Source: Cellvibrionaceae bacterium (GTDB lineage Bacteria; Pseudomonadota; Gammaproteobacteria; Pseudomonadales; Cellvibrionaceae). From it: a stretch of 64,000 nucleotides of DNA. Positions 54,651 to 64,000 of this stretch are shown piece by piece. The position numbers were made by a program, and so were the translations under genes. The stretch's first letter is position 1. Each line of letters opens with the position of its first letter. The stretch lies in assembly GCA_028281575.1 (NCBI GenBank), contig JANQJP010000046.1, positions 1 through 64,000 of the forward strand, read 5' to 3'. A model generated the notes under the pieces. The model did not search any database, was not told where the DNA came from, and saw nothing but the letters and a program-made list of their open reading frames with translations.

Positions 54651-55553
54651 ATGCCCTCGGCTCCTCCGAAAGACCTCATACATCGGTTTTTATTCGAAAA
54701 TAGTGATATCCGCGGTGAAATTGTTAGTTTGGAAAAAACGTTTCACGATGCCATTTCCTCGCAATCAATAGACCCTGCACTTTTGCCAATCTTTGGGGAG
54801 TTTTTAGTCGGCGCGTCGGTGATGGCCGACATGTTTAAATTTGACGGCGTCCTCACACTGCAGGCCCGCGGTGATGGCCCAGTGCCAATTATTATGGCGG
54901 AAGCAAACACCCAGGGACATTTGCGCGGCATTGCGAAGTGCAGCAATCCAGGTGCTCTCACGTATGACGACAACGATAAACTTCGACCACTGTCGGAATT
55001 AGTGGGTACAGGTGTGCTCACTCTCACCTTAGATCCCGCTCAGGGGAAACGTTACCAGGGCATCGTGCCTCTTGAGGGAACCGATCTCGCGGCGATACTA
55101 AAACATTATTTTGAGCAGTCTGAACAAATCCCGACTTACGTTTTACTTTTTTCGGACGCTGAACGCTGCGGAGGCTTATTTCTTCAGTGCTTGCCGATGC
55201 AAAATATTACTGACCCCGAAAAGCGTGAAGAACTTTGGAACACCGCGATGCAACTCGCGTCGACGCTGACGAAAAAAGAATTTTTTGAACTCGAGCATTC
55301 TGCAATCCTGTTTAGGCTTTTCCACGAACTCGACTGTAGAATCTTTGAACCAAAAGCGCTCAGTTTTAAATGCAGTTGCTCTAAATCGAGAAGTGGGCGA
55401 GCGCTCCAAGCGGTTGCGAAAGAAGAACTTAAAGCATTAATTGAAGAAAAAGGCTCGGTCGAACTCGACTGTCAGTTTTGCGGTGCTCGATACTCTTATA
55501 ACAAGGAAGAAATCGCTGCGCTCACGGACGCACCGAATAAAACGCTGCATTAG
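54651..55553 (+). CDS. hslO: Redox-regulated chaperonin Hsp33
   Basis: A 300-residue chaperone. The four zinc-binding cysteines are present as CSC near residue 241 and CQFC near 274; oxidation releases zinc and activates holdase function. It follows hslR by 5 bases. Length and order match E. coli hslO. Confidence 0.94.
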   Translation: MPSAPPKDLIHRFLFENSDIRGEIVSLEKTFHDAISSQSIDPALLPIFGEFLVGASVMADMFKFDGVLTLQARGDGPVPIIMAEANTQGHLRGIAKCSNPGALTYDDNDKLRPLSELVGTGVLTLTLDPAQGKRYQGIVPLEGTDLAAILKHYFEQSEQIPTYVLLFSDAERCGGLFLQCLPMQNITDPEKREELWNTAMQLASTLTKKEFFELEHSAILFRLFHELDCRIFEPKALSFKCSCSKSRSGRALQAVAKEELKALIEEKGSVELDCQFCGARYSYNKEEIAALTDAPNKTLH

Positions 55554-55576
55554 CAATAACGATAATAATACTTTTG

Positions 55577-55613
55577 ATCAGGTGTCGGCGAAGTGAATTT
55601 CTTTTCACCTGAT
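55577..55613. terminator. Inverted repeat between convergent hslO and chpC
   Basis: ATCAGGTG (55577-55584) pairs with CACCTGAT (55606-55613); an alternative inner stem (GTGAA / TTCAC) competes for the same loop. It ends at the chpC stop region. Possible bidirectional terminator; a T-run is weak. Confidence 0.4.
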
Positions 55614-56098
55614 TACATTTTAATATTCAACGCAAGTACAGCAGCTTCCAAACTTTCAATATTGGGTACAACCAGTTCCTCTAAACCCACTTTCACTGCG
55701 ATCATATCGTATGGACGCAAGTCAGCACTTTCATTTTCGGTAATATCCGGCTCTTCCACACGTGTCATGCGCGGAATATTCTGAGTCAGCAAACCGAGAA
55801 AAGGTACTTTTTCTGATAGACCTGTGTTATTTAACACTGCGACCCGACCCCGCGCATTTAGCTTTGGCGGACTTTGCTCGTTAATGGTCTCAAAAGAAAC
55901 AACTGGCACGCGGAGATTGCGCCAAGGATAAAAACCCAAAAACCAATCGGGTGTATTTGGAATAATTTCGAAAGGTTGAATCGGCGCCATTTCAGCGACG
56001 GTCACGGTAGGAACCAACAGAAATTCCTCCACCAGAGGCAACAACATACAGGGAATATCATTCGTTGCAGCTTGTAACTCAATAGGCGTGTCACTCAT
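55613..56098 (-). CDS. chpC: CheW-like adaptor ChpC
   Basis: A 161-residue protein with a CheW-like fold (LLPLVEEFLLVPTVTVAEM; WFLGFYPWRNLRVPVVSFE). It is the last gene of the Pil-Chp cluster here, 50 bases after chpB. In Pseudomonas, ChpC is an accessory CheW-type linker between chemoreceptor and ChpA. Confidence 0.85.
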   Translation of the reverse strand: MSDTPIELQAATNDIPCMLLPLVEEFLLVPTVTVAEMAPIQPFEIIPNTPDWFLGFYPWRNLRVPVVSFETINEQSPPKLNARGRVAVLNNTGLSEKVPFLGLLTQNIPRMTRVEEPDITENESADLRPYDMIAVKVGLEELVVPNIESLEAAVLALNIKM

Positions 56099-56148
56099 GA
56101 TATTTTTCCAACCCGTTTATCTTTTATACTCAAAAATTTATCCGTAAT

Positions 56149-57075
56149 TTATGTTTGACCGAATTCAACTTTTCTTGCCAGTGCTTTAACCGAACCCGAA
56201 AAATCGACGCAGCCAGTCATGTTTGCTTCCCGAGGCATGGAATCCACCGCACAATCCTCCAGGGACTGTGTAAGTACGGTACCACCCGCAGCATGCACCA
56301 AGCGAACTGCGCCCGAGCCGTCATCGCCCATGCCGCTAAAAACAATAACCGCAGACTTGTTGACAAAGGCACGGGCAACTTTTGACACAACTTGATCGAT
56401 CGAAGGCTTGTAGCTCCCTTTCCAATGCGCATCTGTTTCAATAAATCTGCGCCCGGCCTGAATATCGAATTCGCGCTCTGGAGATACCAGATACACGGTA
56501 CCCGCCTCAATCACAACACCATCTTCACAATATCTGACGTGCATATCGCTGCAGCGCTTTACACTTTCAAATAGCGGGGCAATGGCCTGTTCATCAATGT
56601 GCTGGGCATAAATATAGGCATTTTTTGCAGCCGCTGTACCGAGCTCAGACAAAAACGCAAACACGGCTTCGGGCCCACCTGCCGAGGCTGCAAGCACCCA
56701 AACCCTTTCCGGAACTTTGACGGGCGCAGCCATCTCCTTATCGGCAAGTACACATTCACGAATTTTGTTGTTAAACCACTCAGCTGCGTGCGGGTCGCTA
56801 GGGCTTCGCGTATCTGAGGCGTCATCGATCACCGCGAGGATATCGTTGTCATCGAGCCATTTGAGCAAGGTTTCTGCACGCTCGTTGTGATCTTCGATAC
56901 GCACAAACCAGGCATCAACTTCGGGGTTCAACGGCAGGCTATACGAATCCGTCGACACTGAACACACTAATTGATGTTCTGTCATTTTTACCATCGAAAC
57001 CAGCGCACCCAAATGTGCTGCAGAGTCGGTGATAATGCCAAGGCGCAGCGACGCTTCGTTCACTAGCGTCTGCAT
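56149..57075 (-). CDS. chpB: CheB-type methylesterase ChpB
   Basis: A 308-residue protein. The esterase triad is visible: Ser in LAASAGGPEAV, His in YAQHIDEQ and Asp in GMGDDGSGAV. The N-terminal ~110 residues resemble a degenerate receiver (LGIITDSAAHLG) with no clear phospho-acceptor. The ATG at 57075 follows the chpA stop by 1 base. It would remove methyl groups added by PilK to the PilJ-type receptor. Confidence 0.88.
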   Translation of the reverse strand: MQTLVNEASLRLGIITDSAAHLGALVSMVKMTEHQLVCSVSTDSYSLPLNPEVDAWFVRIEDHNERAETLLKWLDDNDILAVIDDASDTRSPSDPHAAEWFNNKIRECVLADKEMAAPVKVPERVWVLAASAGGPEAVFAFLSELGTAAAKNAYIYAQHIDEQAIAPLFESVKRCSDMHVRYCEDGVVIEAGTVYLVSPEREFDIQAGRRFIETDAHWKGSYKPSIDQVVSKVARAFVNKSAVIVFSGMGDDGSGAVRLVHAAGGTVLTQSLEDCAVDSMPREANMTGCVDFSGSVKALARKVEFGQT

Positions 57076-57076
57076 A

Positions 57077-60000
57077 TTATCTGGCAATTTCCCTGAGAAG
57101 TTCTTCAATTGCGTCGGCGAGCGCCTCTTCCTGGTAAGGCTTACCCATGTACCTGTTCACACCCAGGCTCAACGCGTGTTCACGATGTTTGTCGCCCGTA
57201 CGCGATGTAATCATAATGATTGGCAGTTCTTTCCAACGCTGCGATGTACGCAGATTTTTGGCTACTTCAAAACCATCCATGCGCGGCATTTCGATGTCGA
57301 GAAGCATCAGGTCCGGCGTTTCTTCCTGCAGCGTCCGCAACGCGTCAACACCATCTTTTGCCGTGATAACGTTGTAGCCCTCACGCTCGAGAAAACGGGT
57401 GGTAACTTTGCGCACCGTTACAGAGTCATCAACAACCATGACGGTCCTGACGACGTCGCTCGAATCTGCCTTGACGCCTTCATCTTCAGACAGCAATTCC
57501 AGTTGCGCGCGCTTGGTCGCGTCGAGCATCAGATCCGATCTCGCTATTTCCTGGCGCACTAACGCATGGGGATCCAAGATGACGACAACGCTACCGTCCC
57601 CCATTACCGTTGCACCCGAAAGTCCCTGCACCGCGCTAAATTGCACACCGAGACTCTTCACCACAACCTCTCTGCTGCCCATCAGTCCATCGACTTGCAT
57701 GGCCATTGTGTGCTGCGCTGTGCGGACAAGCACAATAGGTAAGGGCAGCGCGTGTCCTTCGAGATTGGAGGTACGACCTGGATAGAGCATGCTGCCTAAA
57801 TAGCGAACCTTGAACTTTTCATTCGCATACTCAAACTCTGCATCCGGGTTTGAGTAGTAATGTTCGAGCTCAAATGGGCTTATGCGCACAATACCCTCAA
57901 TCGAATTGAGCGGTATCGCATAGTGATCTTGCCCAATATTGACCATTAGCGCGCGGTTGACGGACAGAGTGAACGGCAGATGAATCTCAAACTCTGTGCC
58001 GTGCCCCCATTTAGAGTTGATAGTAACATCGCCACCGAGCTGCTTAATCTCGGCATTAACAACGTCCATGCCGACACCACGACCGGAAATCTGAGTCACA
58101 TTTTCCGCAGTACTGAAACCCGCATGCAGGATAAACTGCATAATATCGTGGTCACTAAGCTCCGCGTTTTCATTCATTAAGCCACGCTCGATCGCTTTTG
58201 CACGCACACGCATAAGGTCGATACCCCGACCGTCATCCGCCAGGCGAATCACTACATTACTGCCCTCACGACCGAGAGTAAGCACGATGCGACCGGTTTC
58301 GGATTTACCCGCCGCTACCCTATCATCGGGGCTTTCTATGCCGTGGTCCACTGCGTTGCGCAGCATGTGTTCGAACGGGGGCACCATACGCTCCAACACA
58401 TTTCTGTCCAGTTCACCTTCGATGTTGTCCAGCTCGAAACTAACTTTCTTACCGAGTTCAGATGCAACCTGCCGGACAATACGGCGCAAGCGCGGCACCA
58501 GGCGAGAGAACGGCACCATGCGCGAACGCATAAGACCTTCCTGCAGGGTGGTATTGATGCGACTCTGTTGCAGCAGTGTGGTCTCTGCGTCTTTAACCTT
58601 ATCATTGAGGTCCGAACGCAAATCCGACAAATCCGACGCCGATTCAATCAGCGAGCGCGAAATTTGCTGAAGCTGGGAATACCGGTCCATCTCCAGCGGG
58701 TCAAAGTCTTCATCGTGCACCGCCATCTGTTCCTGGCGAAACAATATTTGCGCCTCGGTTTCAATATCCAGACGCCGGAGCTGTTCCTGCAAACGGTCAA
58801 TGGTTGAGTCAATTTCATCGAGTGAAATACGGAACTCTGTCACCTGTTCTTCCATACGGGCGCGGCTAATCGATGTTTCACCCGCCAGGTTCACCAGCTC
58901 TTCAAGCAAATCAGAATTTACCCGCACAACCTCCTGCGGGCCGGATTTTTTTGCGACGACAGCTGCCATGCGCGGACTGGCTGCAGCAACAGCCGACTCG
59001 GCAACGGCATCGCCATCATCCTGCCTGGGCTTGCCAACAAACGGCACAACATTGCTGCTCGCCACTGCTGGCGAGGAGGCTGATGCACCAGCGTCCTCGC
59101 TCTCGGATAAACCCTCGGCATCATCAGGCGCAAGAGGCGTCGGCCCAGCCATTATTCCAGATCCACCGAGATAATCTTTAATCGCGGTCACGGCACGGAA
59201 CATTTGATCCTGGTAATCGTGCACTTGCGAAAATACATTTTCGTCCAAGTAGCCTGGGCTAAGCGCTTCCAGGTAACTTTCGTAGTTGTGCACAAGCTCG
59301 CCCAAATTCGGCAAGCCCGCCAGGCGCGCGCCGCCCTTCATGGTGTGCAAGGCACGCTTCATTTCTTCGAGCGCATTGGCATCGCCACTCTCTTCCAAAC
59401 TGTGAATAGCCTCATCCAGCTCTTCGAATAGCTCGTCGGCTTCTTCGAGGAAAACGTCGAGGATATCTTCATCAAAGTCTTCGGCATCTTTGTCAATGCT
59501 ATCGAGCAGTACCGCAGCTGGCTGTTCAACTGGAACAGGCGCCGGTTCATCCTCAGGCGAGCCTACAGCTTCGAATGGCGCTTTTTGGGTAAAAACTTCC
59601 TGATCACCAAAACTCGCACCTGAGTCTAAATCATCAACCGTCGAGAGCGCCTCATTCTCGGTACTGTCGGGCTCGTCATTGATGGGCTCAGCTGTCGCTG
59701 TCTCTTCGTCACTGATGTCAATTTGTTCTGCTGCTTCGTCAAATCCAGCGTTGAGTGGTATTTCGGCGAGGTCCATTCCCTCACTAGAGAGCGCATCTGT
59801 ATCTGAATCCGACTCACCAGCAGCCTCATCACTAACATCTGCTTTTGGACTCGGCACCCCGCCTGTAACTTCTTCCACCCCGTAACCTTCGGTATCCGAA
59901 AGCTCGAGGGCGTCGCCTGCCCCCTGAACACCTTCCTGCGAATCTGCAAACTGCTCTTCTGACAGCGGCTCGCGAATACTCAGCAAATAGGCTTGTAATC

Positions 60001-63000
60001 CAGCCAGGTATTCTGGCTCGGGCGGCTTGACGTTTTGGCCTGCTGCCACTGCGTCAACCATGTCGAGCAGAACTTCGTGACCCGTCTTAAGTTGATCTGC
60101 CGTGCGATGATCAATTTTTGCCAAATCCCCAAGTAGAACGTGATAAATATCTTCCAAAAGCACACTTACTTTGGCCATATCCGGCAACTTCGCTTGCTCC
60201 GCACCGGCGGCCAGTGTTTTTAGTTCAGACATCAGCGCGGGAATGCGCTCTTCGCCAGCGGGATCTCGGCACCAACGTTCCACAATTTCGTCGGCGTCGA
60301 GTAAAAGCTTCATCTCTTCGGCCATAAATATGGATAAGAGACGCGGATCGACCGGGTTTTCCCCATCCTTTTGAAGCTCTTTCATACGCACGAGATGGCC
60401 GACCGACAGCTCGCGCAGCTCCGCCGTTCGCGCAAGGAATTGGTCCAGTTTTGGAATTTGCACGAGCTCTCGGTTTTTGATCTGCTCGAGGCTTATCTGT
60501 GAATAGTCGACCGAATCACGCACCAACTGCAAAATATCTTCAGTCACAAATACCTGGAAGGTCACCATTTCTTTCGCGAAGCTTTCCAACACTTCGTACA
60601 TGCTCGCGATATCATCAACCTGCGCCATTTTTGCACTGCCTTTCAACGTGTGCAGGGCGCGCTGAAGATCGTCAGTGGGGGGCGAGTAAATCGGCGCTGC
60701 GGCATCCATGTCAGCGATAAACGCTCGGATAGTCGCCAAATGGGTCTCAACCTCAGAGCTAAATATTTCTAACAGCGCCGAATCTTCAACATCGTCTTCA
60801 CTTGAGAGCAATAAATCAACGTCAGTTCCGAGTTGTTCAACCGCACTACTTACCTCACTTTCTTCTTCGTCAGCCACAACATCCTGGAATTGCGCATCGA
60901 AGCCTTCAGGTATGCGCCCTTCGGCTAACGCAAATGCCCATTGACTATAGAGCGCTGTCTGCTCAGCTACAGGGTTTGGCTGACGCGTGCGGAAAGCCTC
61001 TACCATTGGAGGGAGTATAGATGTGACAGCCTGAACGAGCTGACCATGCTGAACTTGATAGTCGATCGTGGTATCGATCACACGGTTGAGCATATTTTCG
61101 ACAGCCCACGCGAGCTCGCCAATTTCCATCGCCTCGACCATGCGCCCACTGCCTTTGAGGGTGTGGTAAGCCCTGCGAACGACGACAAGCGAATCTTCAT
61201 TTTCCGGCGCGCTCATCCATTTTGGCACGTACTCTTTAAGGGTGCCCTGAACCTCCTCAGCCTCATCGATAAACACCTCGATAATCTCATCGTCGATGGC
61301 CGATTCGTCATCACCGCCAGCAGCAAACGAACTCGGAACAATGGTAGCGCTTTCTTGCTTTTTGGAATCGGAAGGTGTGTCGTCAGAAACAGCTGCCAGA
61401 CTGATATCGCTCACGCTTGGATTCGCGCTCTCAGTTTTGGCCTGTTGAACCACAGGAGCCCGTTGCCCGCCGACACTGAAGCCAATGTCACTAACGCTCT
61501 GTTCGGCGATATCGAGCAGTGAATCAGCGTCCTCACTCATATCGTTGGTTAAGCGCTCTAAGTAGTATTCAACGCTCGCCATTGCATCTGCGAGAGATTC
61601 TAAAGTGTCCCATTGAGGCTCGTAATCGTCGTCGGCCAACTTGGTCACAATAAATGCTGAGCAACTTTCGATAACAGCGCCCGCTCGCGGCAGCGGAATC
61701 ATTTCGAGCCCGCCACGAATATCATTGAGCAATACATCAATATTTTCTAATCGCTCCACGTCCCACTGGGAGGAAATATATTCAATAATGGCTTCTTTGG
61801 CTTTTTCCAAACCAACTTGACACTCGCGCAAGACAGCGCGTTTCGCTTCATCGATTTCTATTTTGCGCTCGTTAATGTTGGCAATGTCGCGGTGACGGTC
61901 TACTGCTTTTGAAATCGCCTCTAACTTGGAGTCGACTTCAATAATATTTGACGCAGATTTAACAAGCGCGGCTTCATCAAGGCCATTGCGCCTGCTTAGC
62001 TCCGCCAAAACATCTGCTTCCTCGATCATTTTTTGTCTTAACTCGGCAATGCCCAGTACGGCCAGAGTATCACCGACACGCTTAACAATAGGCAGTATTT
62101 CCACCAGTTCGCTCGGCGCCAGACGCGAAGACAAAACCGTGTCCATATTAGACTTAATGCTTTTCAACTCTTCGCGCAAAGCGATAACGACTGAGCGCAC
62201 TGCGTCGGGATCGAGTGAAGAGACGTTGTAACCGTCTACGTTTTCTTCGCCTTCAGCGACATCACTGTGTTTGAGGTGATATTCTGCCTGAACCTGCTTT
62301 ACTACCTCGCTATCTGAATCGGCGAGCGCGACGTAGTACAGCACATTTTTAACCAGGCCTTTTGGCGGTGCAGCATCAAGCGACATCGGTGCGCGCTCAG
62401 ACAACAGCCGCAGCTCCCGGGCCAGATGCCGTAATAATCCTTGCACCGCAACGCTAAGCACTACCTCTTCACGCTGCAGTGCATGAATAAGTGCTGACGA
62501 AATTTTCCACAGGTGCCCACTGCGGGTACCTGCGGTGATAACGACCAGTCGCGCAAAAACTTTTTCCAGGTAGCCAAGATTTTCCCGCACTTTAATATTG
62601 CGCAGGACGCTTGCCGCAGCAAATTGATACATTTCACGCAGCTTGGCCGTGACTTGCTTTAGCTTTTCAGTATCGTCGAGCAGAGGGTGACGCACGCCTG
62701 TTAAGTTTTCAAGCACGCTTAAGTCGGGACTAAAAAGTTCACTTTCGCTGAGGTAACTCTCTTTCCTAACTGCGCGAATATCGTTTAATAGTGGCAGAAC
62801 AGAGCGCGCGGTATCGTCGCGATAAACTTTTACGTGATCTAGATAGATAGGCAACTGCAGGAGTGAGCGCATAAGCACTTCGAGCGCATCTCGCGAGCTC
62901 GACACTTGCTTTTCCATAATCGCCTGAGCAAGATTTTCCATTTCTTCGGCGAGCAGTGAAGCGCCATGAAACTCTACAATTTGCAGACTGCCGCGCACTT

Positions 63001-63148
63001 GGTGAATATGCGTGACACAAAAGCGCAGTTGCGTCGCGTCTTTTGGGTTTTCAACATAGGCTTCAAGCGCCTGACGGGCTTCACTGAGCGTCTCTTCAAT
63101 CTCGCCCAGTACCCAATCCAGCGCTGCGTAATTACGTTGATCACCCAT
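57077..63148 (-). CDS. chpA: ChpA-type multi-Hpt CheA hybrid kinase for type IV pili
   Basis: A 2023-residue protein. Hpt-like units have histidines near 48 (THIHQVRGS, degenerate), 661 (RAYHTLKGSGRM), 833 (RALHTLKGSAKM) and 1269 (RALHTMKGGARL), with long acidic linkers. Then come the dimerisation region, HATPase (MLRNAVDHG near 1598; GRGVGMDVV near 1690), CheW and a C-terminal receiver (VVDDSVTVRK near 1902; LLDIEMPRMDG near 1949). It is shorter than P. aeruginosa ChpA (~2470 residues), so it has fewer phosphotransfer units. It relays surface or chemical signals to pilus response regulators. Starts 8 bases after the pilK stop. Confidence 0.93.
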   Translation of the reverse strand: MGDQRNYAALDWVLGEIEETLSEARQALEAYVENPKDATQLRFCVTHIHQVRGSLQIVEFHGASLLAEEMENLAQAIMEKQVSSSRDALEVLMRSLLQLPIYLDHVKVYRDDTARSVLPLLNDIRAVRKESYLSESELFSPDLSVLENLTGVRHPLLDDTEKLKQVTAKLREMYQFAAASVLRNIKVRENLGYLEKVFARLVVITAGTRSGHLWKISSALIHALQREEVVLSVAVQGLLRHLARELRLLSERAPMSLDAAPPKGLVKNVLYYVALADSDSEVVKQVQAEYHLKHSDVAEGEENVDGYNVSSLDPDAVRSVVIALREELKSIKSNMDTVLSSRLAPSELVEILPIVKRVGDTLAVLGIAELRQKMIEEADVLAELSRRNGLDEAALVKSASNIIEVDSKLEAISKAVDRHRDIANINERKIEIDEAKRAVLRECQVGLEKAKEAIIEYISSQWDVERLENIDVLLNDIRGGLEMIPLPRAGAVIESCSAFIVTKLADDDYEPQWDTLESLADAMASVEYYLERLTNDMSEDADSLLDIAEQSVSDIGFSVGGQRAPVVQQAKTESANPSVSDISLAAVSDDTPSDSKKQESATIVPSSFAAGGDDESAIDDEIIEVFIDEAEEVQGTLKEYVPKWMSAPENEDSLVVVRRAYHTLKGSGRMVEAMEIGELAWAVENMLNRVIDTTIDYQVQHGQLVQAVTSILPPMVEAFRTRQPNPVAEQTALYSQWAFALAEGRIPEGFDAQFQDVVADEEESEVSSAVEQLGTDVDLLLSSEDDVEDSALLEIFSSEVETHLATIRAFIADMDAAAPIYSPPTDDLQRALHTLKGSAKMAQVDDIASMYEVLESFAKEMVTFQVFVTEDILQLVRDSVDYSQISLEQIKNRELVQIPKLDQFLARTAELRELSVGHLVRMKELQKDGENPVDPRLLSIFMAEEMKLLLDADEIVERWCRDPAGEERIPALMSELKTLAAGAEQAKLPDMAKVSVLLEDIYHVLLGDLAKIDHRTADQLKTGHEVLLDMVDAVAAGQNVKPPEPEYLAGLQAYLLSIREPLSEEQFADSQEGVQGAGDALELSDTEGYGVEEVTGGVPSPKADVSDEAAGESDSDTDALSSEGMDLAEIPLNAGFDEAAEQIDISDEETATAEPINDEPDSTENEALSTVDDLDSGASFGDQEVFTQKAPFEAVGSPEDEPAPVPVEQPAAVLLDSIDKDAEDFDEDILDVFLEEADELFEELDEAIHSLEESGDANALEEMKRALHTMKGGARLAGLPNLGELVHNYESYLEALSPGYLDENVFSQVHDYQDQMFRAVTAIKDYLGGSGIMAGPTPLAPDDAEGLSESEDAGASASSPAVASSNVVPFVGKPRQDDGDAVAESAVAAASPRMAAVVAKKSGPQEVVRVNSDLLEELVNLAGETSISRARMEEQVTEFRISLDEIDSTIDRLQEQLRRLDIETEAQILFRQEQMAVHDEDFDPLEMDRYSQLQQISRSLIESASDLSDLRSDLNDKVKDAETTLLQQSRINTTLQEGLMRSRMVPFSRLVPRLRRIVRQVASELGKKVSFELDNIEGELDRNVLERMVPPFEHMLRNAVDHGIESPDDRVAAGKSETGRIVLTLGREGSNVVIRLADDGRGIDLMRVRAKAIERGLMNENAELSDHDIMQFILHAGFSTAENVTQISGRGVGMDVVNAEIKQLGGDVTINSKWGHGTEFEIHLPFTLSVNRALMVNIGQDHYAIPLNSIEGIVRISPFELEHYYSNPDAEFEYANEKFKVRYLGSMLYPGRTSNLEGHALPLPIVLVRTAQHTMAMQVDGLMGSREVVVKSLGVQFSAVQGLSGATVMGDGSVVVILDPHALVRQEIARSDLMLDATKRAQLELLSEDEGVKADSSDVVRTVMVVDDSVTVRKVTTRFLEREGYNVITAKDGVDALRTLQEETPDLMLLDIEMPRMDGFEVAKNLRTSQRWKELPIIMITSRTGDKHREHALSLGVNRYMGKPYQEEALADAIEELLREIAR

Positions 63149-63156
63149 AGGGGTTC

Positions 63157-64000
63157 CTACATGCTCACCGTTTTGTTATCGAGCTTTACGTAAGCTTGAA
63201 CATCGGTTCGCGCTACACGTTCCACCGTTTTATTTTTCCAATCAGTCACTTCACCCAGGCCAATGACCAAAATACCGCCAGGCTTAAGTCGTTTGGCAAT
63301 GGTATCAAGCACCTCATGCCTTAGCTGAGGATCAAAATACACCAACATGTTTTGGCAATAGATCGTATCGAAATCCAACTTCGGCATTTCTTCTGCGTGC
63401 AATACGTTGGAACATGCAAAACACATTTTATCGGCCAATTCATGGTCGAATTCGAAAACACCGGGCTTGCGCTCGGCAAAATATTTATAGCGAAGCGGCG
63501 GCGGTAAAAAGGAAAGCTTGCGATCCGAGAACTGACCGGTGCGCGCCACAGAAATTGCAATCCGGCTGATATCGGTGCCCAATACACCGAAATAGGCGTC
63601 TTCTTTGGCCAGCTCCAAGGCCTCATTGGCCAGCATCGCGAGAGAATACGCCTCTTCCCCGGTGGCACATCCCAGGCTCCAAATTTCAAAACTTTCCTGC
63701 AATTGTTTGTGGACAATCTTGTCCTGCAAATAGCCACAGACGAAATTGAGCGATGGTTGATGTCGAAAAAAACTGGTTTCTTTAACAACCAAACGATCGA
63801 GCAAAATTGACCATTCGATGTGCCCATTATTGGCATCGCAAACGCGGGCAAAATAGTCGCCAAAGCTCTCTTCGCCAATTTCCCGCATACGCATGGACAC
63901 TTGGCTCTGAAGAAATTGGCGTTGATTTGGATTGAGGCGAATACCAACTCGCTCGCGCAACAATTTGCTCCAGTTGGAAAACTCCTGCTCGGATAAATCA
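63157..64000 (-). CDS. pilK: CheR-type methyltransferase PilK (5' partial)
   Basis: The frame runs off the right edge: codons upstream of the TTG at 63963 read DLSEQEFSNWSKLL, a typical CheR N-terminus, so the true start is outside the window. The SAM-binding region includes IWSLGCATGEEAYSLAML and CQNMLVYFD; HxxxTSFFR-type KETSFFRHQ precedes them. It methylates the PilJ-type receptor. Upstream pilG-pilH-pilI-pilJ are expected beyond the edge. Confidence 0.92.
   Translation of the reverse strand, partial: DLSEQEFSNWSKLLRERVGIRLNPNQRQFLQSQVSMRMREIGEESFGDYFARVCDANNGHIEWSILLDRLVVKETSFFRHQPSLNFVCGYLQDKIVHKQLQESFEIWSLGCATGEEAYSLAMLANEALELAKEDAYFGVLGTDISRIAISVARTGQFSDRKLSFLPPPLRYKYFAERKPGVFEFDHELADKMCFACSNVLHAEEMPKLDFDTIYCQNMLVYFDPQLRHEVLDTIAKRLKPGGILVIGLGEVTDWKNKTVERVARTDVQAYVKLDNKTVSM

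Noticed and set aside
1-64000. CRISPR arrays, rRNA, tRNA, prophage or IS transposase genes
   Set aside because: Looked for regular spaced repeats, conserved RNA words and transposase or integrase motifs; none was seen.

Overview
The window is chromosomal DNA from a Gram-negative marine gammaproteobacterium, most like the Cellvibrionaceae/Teredinibacter/Saccharophagus group. Evidence: a class-GN sortase with its vWA target, a Pil-Chp chemosensory cluster for type IV pili, the aspartate-semialdehyde (carboxyspermidine) polyamine route, the gene order nudE / yrfG-hslR-hslO, many c-di-GMP and hybrid-kinase genes, and dispersed hairpin repeats in intergenic DNA. No rRNA, tRNA, CRISPR array, transposase or integrase was seen. 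The organism assignment is inference from gene content.

Layout. 1-2044: sortase target (5' cut by the window edge) and sortase. 2113-3122: a lipoprotein and a membrane protein. 3197-7590: TPP riboswitch followed by a TonB-dependent receptor, a small YkoF/MTH1187-like protein, a PnuC-type transporter and a small-molecule kinase, read as a thiamine uptake and salvage operon split by repeat A. 7583-11641 (minus): H-NOX, hybrid histidine kinase and response regulator. 11740-17266 (minus): speB, repeat B, nspC, carboxynorspermidine dehydrogenase and speA. 17591-24492: lipoprotein, secreted protein, c-di-GMP protein with a partner kinase, small conserved genes and a DEAD-box helicase. 24807-28013 (minus): a YugP-like protease and modABC. 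28314-34904: orphan exbD, SYLF lipoprotein, membrane protein, rapA and ygiQ. 35314-40294: cyanide-insensitive bd oxidase, rarD, tcdA and a TatD hydrolase. 40393-44791: diguanylate cyclase and a large hybrid kinase.

44792-50656 is the accessory part. It carries a DEDDh exonuclease, an unknown gene whose membrane-anchor start is cut off by an in-frame TGA, a 1175-residue SF1 helicase-PLD nuclease fusion resembling type II Mokosh anti-phage proteins, and a decayed second copy of the exonuclease 3' end. The segment is bracketed by short inverted repeats that overlap the translation starts of both flanking genes. Directly beyond it lies an orphan JetD-like (DUF3322/DUF2220) gene. This is the best candidate for an undescribed system.

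51830-64000: small unknown genes, nudE, yrfG-hslR-hslO, and the Pil-Chp cluster on the minus strand (pilK, cut by the right edge, then chpA, chpB, chpC).

A second unusual signal is a repeat family (A 5661-5903, B 12676-12907, C 24541-24628). A related core sits inside long, nearly perfect inverted arms, yet the arms differ in sequence from copy to copy.
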